From positions 3,596,001-3,660,000 of the forward strand of contig CAVZZZ010000001.1 in assembly GCA_963780045.1 (NCBI GenBank): a stretch of 64,000 nucleotides of DNA, given 5' to 3'. The first letter of the stretch is position 1. Each line of letters starts with the position of its first letter. The notes beneath the pieces are model-generated. The model saw only the letters and a program-made list of their open reading frames with translations, did no database searches and had not been told where the DNA came from. Positions 29,309-37,956 of the stretch are shown here, piece by piece. Both the position numbers and the translations under genes were made by a program. Origin of the DNA: JANXQG01 sp963780045 (lineage in GTDB: Bacteria; Planctomycetota; Planctomycetia; Pirellulales; Thermoguttaceae).

Positions 29309-31451
29309 CTATGCTCCCGCCTTTCCCTTCACCGCCGTCGCCACCGGCGTCGGCAGAACGGTTGCGGTCACGCTCGGCGCGGGCAGGGCCGGTTCGGCGG
29401 GCGCGGGCACGGCCGGTGCCGCCGCCGCGGCCGTCTTCGGCTGTACATCCACGCCGAATTTCTCCATCGTCAACAGGCTCAACAGCGCGCCCAACATGCT
29501 CGTGTGGCCGTTCTCGCCGTTGCTGCCGAAGTTGATAAGCTGCGACGGCACCAGCGGCTGCTTGCTCTGCCGCAGTTGATCGGCCACGATGGAAACGGCA
29601 TACAAGCCGCGGGTCGCGGTAGGAGTCGATCTTCAGTTGCAGCACCTGGGCCTCGGACTGACCGATGGCGGCGATCCGCTTGCCCTCGCCCTCGCCGATG
29701 AGCGCCGGCCTTCTTGCCTTCGCCCTCGCCGACCAGCGCGGCCTGCTTGGCCTGGGCCTCGGCCACCACCAGCAGCCGGCCGGCCTCGCCTTCGCCCTGC
29801 AAGCGAGCCTGCTTGGCCGCCGCCTCGGCCTGGACGACGGTCGTTTCGGCCACTTTTCTGGCCCTGGCCAACTCGGCGTCGCCCGTGTTCTCGGAAATGC
29901 GGATTTGCACCTGCGATTTGGTCAGCTCGGCCTGCAGTTGGGCCTGCGCCTGGGCCTCGTTGAGCGACTTCTGCCGCACGGCCGATTCCTGCTGCTTCTG
30001 GAACGTTTCGACCTGCTCGATGGCGAACTGCCGCAGCCGCAACTGCTCCAGCAGGGTCTCGATCTTCGTGTCGCCCTGCTTGCTCTCCGGGCGGCCGATG
30101 AGCACGTCGACGCACTGGATGTCGAAGGCCGCAAACCTCGTCCGCAACTCGTCCCGCGCTTGCTTCTGAATCACGTCGCGCTCGTGGATCAACTGCAACA
30201 TGCTCTTCTTATGGGCCACGTCGCGGAAGTAGGCGCTCAGCATCGGGTCGAGCGTCTGCGTGATGAGCTGCTTCACGTCGCCGAAGCGCTGGATGACCGA
30301 AGGCGCCTTCTCGTAGTCGATATGCACCACCAGCGAGAGTGGCAACATCGGTTCGTAGGCGTCGGCGGTTATCAGTTCGATCGACTTCAGCGAATCGTCG
30401 AAATGATGGCTCTCCGAGCGGCCGGTGATCCAGTGCAGCACGAAGTTCGTGGTGGGCACCTCGACGATCACGCCGGCGGAGGTGTTGAAGGCGTATTTTC
30501 CGGGCCCCAACGCGGTTTCCCAGACGCCCTTTTCGCCCTCGCGGACGCGCTCGCCGTGGCGGAACTCCGTTGCCGGAGGTGTCGGCCCCCTTCTTGCCGT
30601 AGAAGCTGACGACCACGCCCACGTAGCCGATCGGCACCACGCTCTTGGGGATCATCTCGATGGTGGCGAACCAGCGGTTGATGAAGTAGGTGCCGTCGAT
30701 CAGCGGCGTGTACTGCACGCCGCGGCGCCCGCCCGCGCGGAGGAAGGCCTCAATGTCCTGGTAGTTGTTGTGGAAGTTGGGCTGGTCCTTGTCGGTGCCC
30801 ACGGCCGGCGCGATCAACTCGCCCGGCGGCAGCGTGGGGCCTTCGTGGACGGTGACGATGCCGATCGAGTCCGACTTGCCGGAGATGACCACCGGGCTGA
30901 AGCCGTTGACCGAGCTGCAACTGCTGTTGCCATTCCTCCAGGCTCTTGGCGTTGGTGCATTCCAGCGTGAAGGCGCGGTCTTCGGTGATCACGTTGAACA
31001 GGGCAATGTTGATCGCGTAGACGCCCTCGCGGAGGATAGCCCGCTGCCGGCCCTTCTGTCCGCCGTGGGCGAGGAACTTGCGGGCGTCCTGGAAGTTGTT
31101 GCAATCGACGATTTCGCCCAACGTCTGGGAGGGCTCCAGTTGCTCGCCGCCCAGCGCGAAGACGTAGCCGATTTTGCTTTGCTTGACGGTGATGAGAGGG
31201 ATTTTGTGGATCGCGTATTGCCATCGCCACAACCCAAAATGGATGCCGCCGCGAAGGATGTCGGCCTGGTAGCCCGCCTCGCCCTTCAGCGCAATGATCG
31301 CGCCTTCCTTCAGCCCCCCGGCACCCGACCAGAGCTTTTGTACGATGCCGACGCGGTCCGTGGGAATAAAGCGGCAGGTGAGCCAAGCGAAGATCAACAC
31401 CGCGGCGATGATAAGGCCGCAGGTGACAAAGATCGTGATCAAGGTTTCCAT
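29309..31451 (-). CDS. SPFH/band-7 (flotillin-like) membrane protein, four frameshifts
   Basis: About 710 residues after bridging. An N-terminal TM helix (ITIFVTCGLIIAAVLIFAWL) is followed by an SPFH domain (GIVQKLWSGAGGLKEGAIIAL ... LPLSLVVHIDYEKAP ... VKQLITQTLDPMLSAYFRDVA). A long Ala/Glu/Gln coiled coil follows (LNEAQAQAQLQAELTKSQVQ; GEGEAGRLLVVAEAQAK) and an Ala/Pro tail. SPFH proteins organise membrane microdomains. The frame changes near 30905, 30555, 29700 and 29610; the last two are repaired by a GC dinucleotide and 30555 by a similar 2-bp addition. Four shifts in one conserved gene point to sequence error rather than decay. Confidence 0.82.
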
Positions 31452-31847
31452 GAGGTAACCTCCTATTCAAAATGCGCAGTGCCGAAAAACACATAGCGGC
31501 GCTTCCTTTAGTGTACGTCGCGGCAAGCGGTGTGAGTATTCACCCCTGCTACAACCGCTATTCGCCATGCAAAGCTCCGCGACTGCGTCTTTTGACGCAA
31601 TTGCTCCGTGGCGCATATTGAATGTACATTCGTTGTAGCATTTCACATATTGTCGAGATTTGCTTTCCGGGCCAGCTAGCCCCCTGTTCGCGGTGGGGAG
31701 TTGATAAATCTATGGTTAGTTGAGAGGCATTCGTCATCATTCCGTAATGATCATCCGCTACGATGAAGACGTGACGTCGGGCCGCTTCAGGCGTTGAAGC
31801 AAGGCCTGCGACGGCGAAGATCAACCCGTTTCAAGGAGTACGTTGTG
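31452..31847. other. Divergent intergenic region, no supported gene
   Basis: About 395 bases of lower GC between the SPFH gene (minus) and the secreted protein gene (plus), probably holding both promoters. A minus-strand open frame (31558-31824) has atypical composition and no recognisable domain. Confidence 0.45.
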
Positions 31848-32501
31848 ATGAAAGTATGGTTGCGAATTGCGGCAGCTTGTTTTTGCGTGGCGCTGGCGGG
31901 CGCGGTCTCGGTGGCTTATGCGGCCGAGACTGCCGAACCTCCGAAATCGCTGGGCGAGGTCGACGAGTATGGTGAAAACTTCTACGACTATGCCAAGGCC
32001 CAAAAGTGGGAAAAGGCGGCGGGCAAGCTGGCCGCGCTGAAGAAAGAGGCGGAAGCGCTGGAGGCGGAGTTGAAGGACGACGACAAAGATACGCTTGCCA
32101 AGCACGTCGCCGCGCTGGAGAAGGCCGTGGCCGAAAAGGACCAGGTTGCCGGAATGATCGCGTCCAACCAGATCACGCTGCTGACCTCCAAGCTCGGCGA
32201 GGCGTATCCGCACAAGGTGCCGTCCGAAGTTGCCAAGATCGACTTCTTGGGCCGCGAGGTGGAAATCTGGTCGCTGGCCAAAGATGACGCCAAGCTCAAG
32301 TCCTCCTCCACCGCTCTGCAAAAGACGTGGAAGAAGGTCCGTCCCGCCGTCGTCGCAAAAGGCGAGAAGGGAAAGACCGAGGCGAAGAAAGTCGACGGGC
32401 TGGTGGCGAAGCTCAAGGCGGCAAAGTCGTCCGATGAATGCCTGGCCGCCGCCGGTCCCATCCTGGACGCGGTCGACGATCTGGAAGACGTGTTCAAGTG
32501 A
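31848..32501 (+). CDS. Secreted helical protein of unknown function
   Basis: 217 residues, ATG at 31848 with AAGGAG ten bases upstream. The signal peptide (MKVWLRIAAACFCVALAGAVSVAYA) is followed by an almost entirely helical Lys/Ala/Glu-rich body (YDYAKAQKWEKAAGKLAALKK; VDGLVAKLKAAKSSDECLAAA). No catalytic motif is seen. The four-helix character recalls periplasmic helical-bundle proteins, but no family can be named. It is followed by a nested palindromic repeat. Confidence 0.7.
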   Translation: MKVWLRIAAACFCVALAGAVSVAYAAETAEPPKSLGEVDEYGENFYDYAKAQKWEKAAGKLAALKKEAEALEAELKDDDKDTLAKHVAALEKAVAEKDQVAGMIASNQITLLTSKLGEAYPHKVPSEVAKIDFLGREVEIWSLAKDDAKLKSSSTALQKTWKKVRPAVVAKGEKGKTEAKKVDGLVAKLKAAKSSDECLAAAGPILDAVDDLEDVFK

Positions 32502-32574
32502 GAGCATTGCGACGAGCGCAAGTGGCGTCGCTATTTGCCAGAAGGTAGAATCTCAAGATGTGGACGCTCCCGCC

Positions 32575-32754
32575 GGGCTTGCCCCAGCGGAGCGATGAAT
32601 TGGCCACTACATCGCGTCGCCAATTGTAAGCCGTGCCGCGTTTTCCGCTGCCGCCGCCCGGCCCGGCCGGGCCGGGCGGCGGCAGCGGAAAACGCGGCAA
32701 GAGCGCGGGAAGCGGGCGGTAGTGCTCAATCCCGCGCTCCGCTGGGGCAAGCCC
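32575..32754. repeat. Nested palindrome with a 66-bp perfect core
   Basis: The core 32634-32699 is a perfect palindrome without a loop (left arm begins tgccgcgttttccgctgc). An outer pair of exact 20-bp arms (32575-32594 and 32735-32754, gggcttgccccagcggagcg) surrounds it. It lies directly upstream of the response-regulator gene. Confidence 0.85.
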
Positions 32755-32789
32755 AGCGGGGGCGAGCCAGCGACACCGAACCGTCCGCC

Positions 32790-33468
32790 GTGCGAATCCT
32801 GCTGATTGAAGACTCGCCGCGCCTGCAACGATCGCTGGGCGACGGCCTGCGCAGTGCCGGGTTCGCCTTGGATGTCGTCGGCGACGGCCGCGAAGGGCTG
32901 CGCTGGGCGCTCTGCACCGAGTACGACGTCATCGTGCTGGACCTGATGTTGCCGGGACAGGACGGCCTGTCCGTTCTTAACGAACTGCGCGACACGGGCA
33001 AAACCACGCATGTCTTAATCCTCACGGCGAAAGACACGGTGGACGACCGCGTGCGCGGGCTGCGGGCCGGGGCGGACGACTACCTTGTCAAGCCGTTTGC
33101 CTTTGACGAGCTGCTGGCCCGCGTGCAGGCCCTGGTCCGCCGCCGCCACGGGATGAAAAACCCATGCGTTCGCCTTGGCGATCTTGCGATCGACACGGCG
33201 GCCAGGACGGTTGCCATCGCCGGCGATGCGGTCAGCCTCACGCCTGCGCGAATATGCGCTGCTGGAATACCTTGTTTTCCGGCGGGGCACGGTCGTCTCC
33301 CGCGCGGACATCGAGCGTCATATTTATGCAGATGACGCCGGCGTCTTCAGCAACGCCGTCGATTCGGCCGTTTGTGCCCTCCGCCGCAAGATCGACCGGG
33401 CCGACGCCCCCTCGCTAATCCAGACGCGCCGGGGGCTGGGATACATTCTGGAAACGGGCGAAGCGTGA
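32790..33468 (+). CDS. OmpR-family response regulator, one frameshift
   Basis: About 225 residues from a GTG at 32790 (VRILLIEDSPRLQRSLGDGL). The receiver domain has the phospho-acceptor Asp in VIVLDLMLPGQDG and the Lys in YLVKPFAF. The winged-helix domain (REYALLEYLVFRRGTVVSRAD ... AVDSAVCALRRKIDR ... IQTRRGLGYIL) follows after a one-base shift near 33242. Its stop overlaps the histidine kinase start (TGATG), so the two are translationally coupled. Confidence 0.88.
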
Positions 33469-34916
33469 TGTCGATCCGCGGCAGATTACTGGCCAGTTTG
33501 CTGTTGGGCCTGATTGGCCTGTATGTAGCAGCCGGCGCGACGATGTTCTTTTCCGCCCGCGCGTTTTTGCAACGGCAGTTTGACGCGAGTCTCGCCGCCA
33601 GGGCACAGAGCTTCGCGAGCATGCTCCGAATGATGCCCGACGGCCGCGTGACTTTGGAACACCTGGAAAACACGCCGGCAGGGAACGGGACTACGGGCAG
33701 AGCCGAGCTTTACGAAGTCTGGGGCGAAGACGGCTCGGTCCGGCCTGCGCGCGCCGGCACTCGGCCGAAAAGATCTTCCGCAATCGCCGCTTGCCGAAAC
33801 TTTGAGCATTGCCGATGCCTTGCTGCCGGGCGGAGTCTCCGGGCGGGTCGTTTCGTTTCGGATGTCGCCGCCCCCGGAAGATGAAGACGAGCACGACACC
33901 GATGCGGAGGCCGGGAAAAAACAGTCATCGCTTGCCAAGACCGTGGTGGTTGCGGTTGCGGAGGACACGCGCGAGCTTGACCATTTCCTGTCGATTTTGC
34001 TGTGGGCGGCCGTCTTGACGACCGCGGCCGCCATTGCGGGAACGGTGATCATCGTGCAAATCGCCGTGCGCCGGGGACTGCGGCCGCTGCAAGACGCCGC
34101 CGCCCGTGCGGCAGGAATTAACGAGCAATCATTGCACGTCCGCTTTCCGGTCGACGGTCTGCCGGCGGAGCTGCGGCCGATCTGCCTTCGGCTGAACGAG
34201 TCGTTGCAACGGCTCCAGCAGGCTTTCCAACGGGAACGGCGCTTCACGGCGGACGTGGCCCACGAGCTGCGGACTCCCATTGCTGAGTTGCGGGCGTTGG
34301 CCGACGTCGCTCTTCGCGGCGGTGATTCCGGCGCCTCGGCGGTATACTTCGAAGACGCCCGCGACATCGCCGTGCAGATGGAACGGATCGTGGCCACTCT
34401 CCTGGCTTTGGCCCGCTGCCATGCGGGAACCACAAAACTCGTCTGTGAGCCGGTCGACGTTTCTGCCGCGCTTATGGATGCGTGGACCTTGCATCGACCG
34501 GCGGCAGAGGCACGAGGCGTGACCGCCCGCTTTGAAATGCCGCCGCAAGCAACCGCCTTCACCGATCGCACGATGCTGCACTCGATCCTCAGCAATCTCC
34601 TTGGAAACTCGGCGGCGCACGGAAAGGCCGGAAGCAAGGTCGTTGGCCACGTTGACGTGGAGGGCGAAAAGCTAACGATCCGCATTTTGAACGCAATTAC
34701 CGATCTTGACGAAGCCGATGTCGGCCACTTTTTCGAGCCGTTCTGCGCAAGGACGCCGTGCGCACGGACGGCTCGCACTGCGGCCTGGGCCTTACGCTGG
34801 TGCGGGCCTATGCCGAGGTATTGGCCGGGACCGCCGCGGCCAGCCTACTTGACGACAATTCCTTGTGCGTGGCGGTGGAGCTACCCGTTGGAGTTCCGGC
34901 TTTAGCCGGCAATTAG
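33468..34916 (+). CDS. Two-component sensor histidine kinase, two frameshifts
   Basis: About 480 residues. TM1 is LLASLLLGLIGLYVAAGATMFF; a periplasmic part, a second TM (ILLWAAVLTTAAAIAGTVIIV) and a HAMP-like segment (RGLRPLQDAAARAAGINEQ) follow. The phospho-acceptor His is in FTADVAHELRTPIAELRAL. The ATPase part has the N-box LHSILSNLLGNSAAHG and G-box HCGLGLTLV. Shifts lie near 33750 (repaired by GC: ARAPALGRKDLP) and 34748 (one base: EPFWRKDAVRTDGSH). The last residues (VGVPALAGN) and the TAG are encoded by a dispersed palindromic repeat. It is cognate to the preceding regulator; the signal is unknown. Confidence 0.86.
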
Positions 34917-34946
34917 CGGGCATGCCGGCTAAAGCAGGAACTCCAG
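34889..34946. repeat. Palindromic repeat family D, copy 1 (GGAGTTCCGGCTTTAGCCGG)
   Basis: The left arm ggagttccggctttagccgg and right arm ccggctaaagcaggaactcc flank a short loop. It lies between the convergent histidine kinase and AAA ATPase genes and supplies the kinase stop codon. A second copy is at 50172. Confidence 0.8.
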
Positions 34947-34953
34947 CGCCGTT

Positions 34954-36435
34954 CTAGTCCGCCATCACGCATCGCCCCTTGGCCCACTCCCGCAGTGCCT
35001 CGACCCGCTCGCGCATCACGACGGCCAGCGGACGCGTGGCCTGGATCGCGCAGAGCATGTGCTCCGTGGCCATCTCGGCCTTCTCGGAGTAGGCGGTGAA
35101 GAGGGCCGAGACGACGGCCTGCTCGATTTCCGCGCCAGTTAAGTTTTCCGTCGCCGTCACCAACCGCGGAATGTCGAACGCAGCTTTGTCGCGGCCGTGT
35201 TTGCGGAGATGGATGGAAAGTATCGCCTCCCGCTGTTGCGCGGCGGGCAGATCGACAAAGAAGATTTCGTCGAAGCGGCCCTTGCGCATCAGCTCCGGCG
35301 GCAACTGCTCGATGTCGTTGGCCGTGGCGATGATGAAGATCGGGCGGCGGTGGTCCTGCATCCAAGTGAGCATGGTGCCGAAGATCCGCTGCGAAAGGCC
35401 GCCATCGGCCGAATCGGCGCTGGCCGAGGCGAAGGCCTTTTCGATTTCGTCGATCCAGAAGACGACCGGCGACATCGCCTCCGCCTGCGCCAGCGCCTCG
35501 CGGAGGCGGGCTTCGGTCTCGCCGACAAATCTCTGATAGAGTGCGCCGGGGTCCATCCGCACCAGCGGCATCCGCCACGCCGAAGCGACTACCTTGGCGC
35601 AGAGGCTCTTGCCACAGCCCTGCACGCCCAAGAGCAAAATGCCCCGCGGCGGCTCCAGGCCAAAATCCTGCCCCTTGCCGGAAAAGCCGCCGTGCCGCAG
35701 GTTAAGCCAGCGCTTCAGACTGTGCAGGCCGCCGATTTCATCGGGCGAAACGTCGACCACGATCGACTCCAGGCAGCCGGTAGCCGCCAGACGCGTCCGT
35801 TTGGCTTCGACCAGTTGCGGCAGGTGGCTGCGGTCCAGCACGAAGTCTTCGTAGAGCACTTCCGAGACCGCGCGGATGATTTCCTCGGTGGTCAGCCCGC
35901 GCAACGTCTGCACGACAAGATCGAGGTCGCTCTTGCTGAGCTTTGATTCGACCTTTTGCAGGCTCCTTTGCTGCGCGTCCTGGTAGGTCTTTTTCACCAG
36001 CGCGAGAATCTCCTCTTCGTCCGGCCAGCCGATGTCCACCGGCAGGCTGAGGCGGCGCATCTCGATGGGCGGCGCGGTGCCGTCCACGAGCACGATCGTC
36101 CAGGTCCGCGAGGGCGGCGAGAAATAGAGATCGCGGAGATAGCGGAGAATCTGCGGCTCCTTGGCATGCTGGCCGAGGTCCTTGAAGAGAAAGACCATCG
36201 GATTGTCCGAATCCTTGACGTATTTCAGAGCGGCCGCCGCCCTGCCCGGATCGGCCAAAACCTGCCCGCCCGTTGGACCCACCAGGCCGTCGGTGAGCGA
36301 CCATTCCGCGACGGGCAGCCCCATCTGCTGGGCCGTCTCGCGGACAAAGCGGACCGCGCGGGTTTCGTCCGGCGTGGCGATGGAAATGATCGGATTGCCC
36401 GCGGCGACGAGCAGTTTGAGGGCGTCGGGCTTCAT
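34954..36435 (-). CDS. AAA+ ATPase, Ycf46-like
   Basis: 493 residues from the ATG at 36435. An N-terminal alpha/beta region (LLVAAGNPIISIATPDETRAV ... YFSPPSRTWTIVLVDG) is followed by a single AAA module: Walker A GVQGCGKS, Walker B VVFWIDEIEKAF, sensor 1 FIIATANDI and the arginine-finger region PPELMRKGRFDEIFFVDLP. The arrangement matches Ycf46-type cytoplasmic AAA proteins found in cyanobacteria and planctomycetes, whose substrate is not well defined. It is monocistronic, downstream of an AGTAC-type repeat. Confidence 0.85.
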   Translation of the reverse strand: MKPDALKLLVAAGNPIISIATPDETRAVRFVRETAQQMGLPVAEWSLTDGLVGPTGGQVLADPGRAAAALKYVKDSDNPMVFLFKDLGQHAKEPQILRYLRDLYFSPPSRTWTIVLVDGTAPPIEMRRLSLPVDIGWPDEEEILALVKKTYQDAQQRSLQKVESKLSKSDLDLVVQTLRGLTTEEIIRAVSEVLYEDFVLDRSHLPQLVEAKRTRLAATGCLESIVVDVSPDEIGGLHSLKRWLNLRHGGFSGKGQDFGLEPPRGILLLGVQGCGKSLCAKVVASAWRMPLVRMDPGALYQRFVGETEARLREALAQAEAMSPVVFWIDEIEKAFASASADSADGGLSQRIFGTMLTWMQDHRRPIFIIATANDIEQLPPELMRKGRFDEIFFVDLPAAQQREAILSIHLRKHGRDKAAFDIPRLVTATENLTGAEIEQAVVSALFTAYSEKAEMATEHMLCAIQATRPLAVVMRERVEALREWAKGRCVMAD

Positions 36436-36480
36436 GGATGTAGTGTAATCGAGAAAGGCGTGGGATGCCAGAGCGCGGAA

Positions 36481-36607
36481 GTACACAGTACGCAGTGCCC
36501 AGTACATAGTGCTCGGTGCATGGTACGAGGCTCTCGGTAGACCATGCGCCGATCTATAAGCGACTTGCGTCAGCAGCTCTTGTACTGAGAACTGTGTACT
36601 GCGTACT
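36481..36607. repeat. AGTAC-rich inverted repeat (family I, copy 2)
   Basis: gtacacagtacgcagtgccc at the left and actgtgtactgcgtac at the right form a long imperfect hairpin in the divergent promoter region of the AAA ATPase and GH5 genes. Confidence 0.65.
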
Positions 36608-36706
36608 TGCGCGTGGCCGCCTGTGTATTGCTTCCAGCCCTTGACGCAGGGCCGCATGGCCGGAACAATGAGGCGAGCTATCGTCGCCGCCTGCAAGGAG
36701 CTTGCC

Positions 36707-37792
36707 ATGACATCATCCCGCCTCTATCCGCCTGTCTTTCGCCCGTTCGTCGTCACCCTCTTTGCCTCGGCGCTTTTCACCGCAATCTCCGCGGTCCACT
36801 GCGCGGCTGCCGACAAACCGGCCGCAGCCTATCGCAACGATCCTTATTTCAAGCAGATGAAGGACACATTGGGCCGCGGCATCAACCTGGGCAATGCCTT
36901 GGAAGCGCCGCGCGGCGTCAGTTGGGGCGTGACGCTCAAGGCGGAGTACCTTGCCAAGATCAAGGCGGCCGGCTTCCACAACGTGCGGATTCCCGTCCGC
37001 TGGTCGGCCTACGCCGCGGCCGAGGCGCCTTTTACCATCGAGCCGGCGTTCTTCGCCCGTGTCGATTGGGCGGTCAACGGGGCCCTGAAAAACCGGCTCG
37101 TGCCCGTGCTCAACATGCACTACTACGACGAAATCTTCAAGGACCCCGACGGCCACGCGGCCCGCTTCGTCGCGCTTTGGCGGCAGATCGCGGAGCACTA
37201 TCGCGAGTTTTCGCCGCAACTGGTCTTCGAGCTCTTGAACGAGCCAAACGGTAAGCTCGACGCGGCCCATTGGAACCCCCTAGTGGCCGAGACGCTCGGC
37301 ACGATTCGGCAGAGCAATCCCACGCGCGAGGTCGTCGTCGGCCCCACCCACTGGAACGCCATCAACGATCTTGAACGGTTGGAACTGCCCGAGGGCGACC
37401 GGCACCTGATCGTCACGGTCCACTATTACCTGCCGTTTCATTTCACGCACCAGGGCGCGACCTGGGCGGGTCCGGAGGCGCAAACTTGGATCGGCACGCG
37501 CTGGACCGGCTCGCCCGCCGAGCGGAAGGCCGTGACCGGCGACTTCGACAAGGCCGTCGGCTGGGCGGTCAAGCACCACCGGCCGATCTACCTCGGCGAG
37601 TTCGGCGCCTTCAGCCGGGCCGACATGGACTCGCGCGCCCGCTGGACGCGTTTCGTCGCGGACTCTTCGCTGCAGCGTAAGATGGGTTTCGCCTATTGGG
37701 AATTCTGCTCCGGCTTCGGGGCCTACGATCCCAAGAGCGACACGTGGATTGGGCCGTTGAAGGAGGCGCTGGTGGGAGGGAAGCGGGAGTGA
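36707..37792 (+). CDS. Secreted GH5-family endoglucanase-like glycoside hydrolase
   Basis: 361 residues, ATG at 36707 with AAGGAG upstream and a signal peptide ending near HCAAAD. GH5 landmarks: RGINLGNALEAP, FHNVRIPVRWS, NMHYYDEIF, the acid/base Glu in VFELLNEPNG, HYYLPFHFTHQ and the nucleophile Glu in IYLGEFGAFS. It probably cleaves beta-1,4-glucans or mannans outside the cytoplasm. It is part of a neighbourhood with GH95, sulfatase and SGNH esterase genes, though on the opposite strand. Confidence 0.9.
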   Translation: MTSSRLYPPVFRPFVVTLFASALFTAISAVHCAAADKPAAAYRNDPYFKQMKDTLGRGINLGNALEAPRGVSWGVTLKAEYLAKIKAAGFHNVRIPVRWSAYAAAEAPFTIEPAFFARVDWAVNGALKNRLVPVLNMHYYDEIFKDPDGHAARFVALWRQIAEHYREFSPQLVFELLNEPNGKLDAAHWNPLVAETLGTIRQSNPTREVVVGPTHWNAINDLERLELPEGDRHLIVTVHYYLPFHFTHQGATWAGPEAQTWIGTRWTGSPAERKAVTGDFDKAVGWAVKHHRPIYLGEFGAFSRADMDSRARWTRFVADSSLQRKMGFAYWEFCSGFGAYDPKSDTWIGPLKEALVGGKRE

Positions 37793-37887
37793 CGTTTCGG
37801 AAATCTCGGATTTGAGATTTGAAATCTGGGATTTGAGATACGACATTTCCGGAGTCATCGGCATGTAGTTGTGCCATCGAAGAATGC

Positions 37888-37955
37888 CTCACGCAAAGGC
37901 GCGAAGGCGCAAAGTGTAACTTGATTCCTTTGCGCCTTACGCGCCTTTGCGCGAG
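37888..37955. repeat. Palindromic repeat family H, copy 1 (CTCACGCAAAGGCGC...)
   Basis: ctcacgcaaaggcgcgaagg and its near-complement gcgccttacgcgcctttgcg form a hairpin between the convergent GH5 and GH95 genes. It is related to the element at 54973-55036. The 20-base word at 37799-37817 is also found at 11503. Confidence 0.75.
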
Positions 37956-37956
37956 A

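Noticed and set aside
31558..31824. Minus-strand open frame in the SPFH upstream region
   Set aside because: Low GC, no ribosome-binding site, no recognisable domain, and it lies in the expected promoter region.
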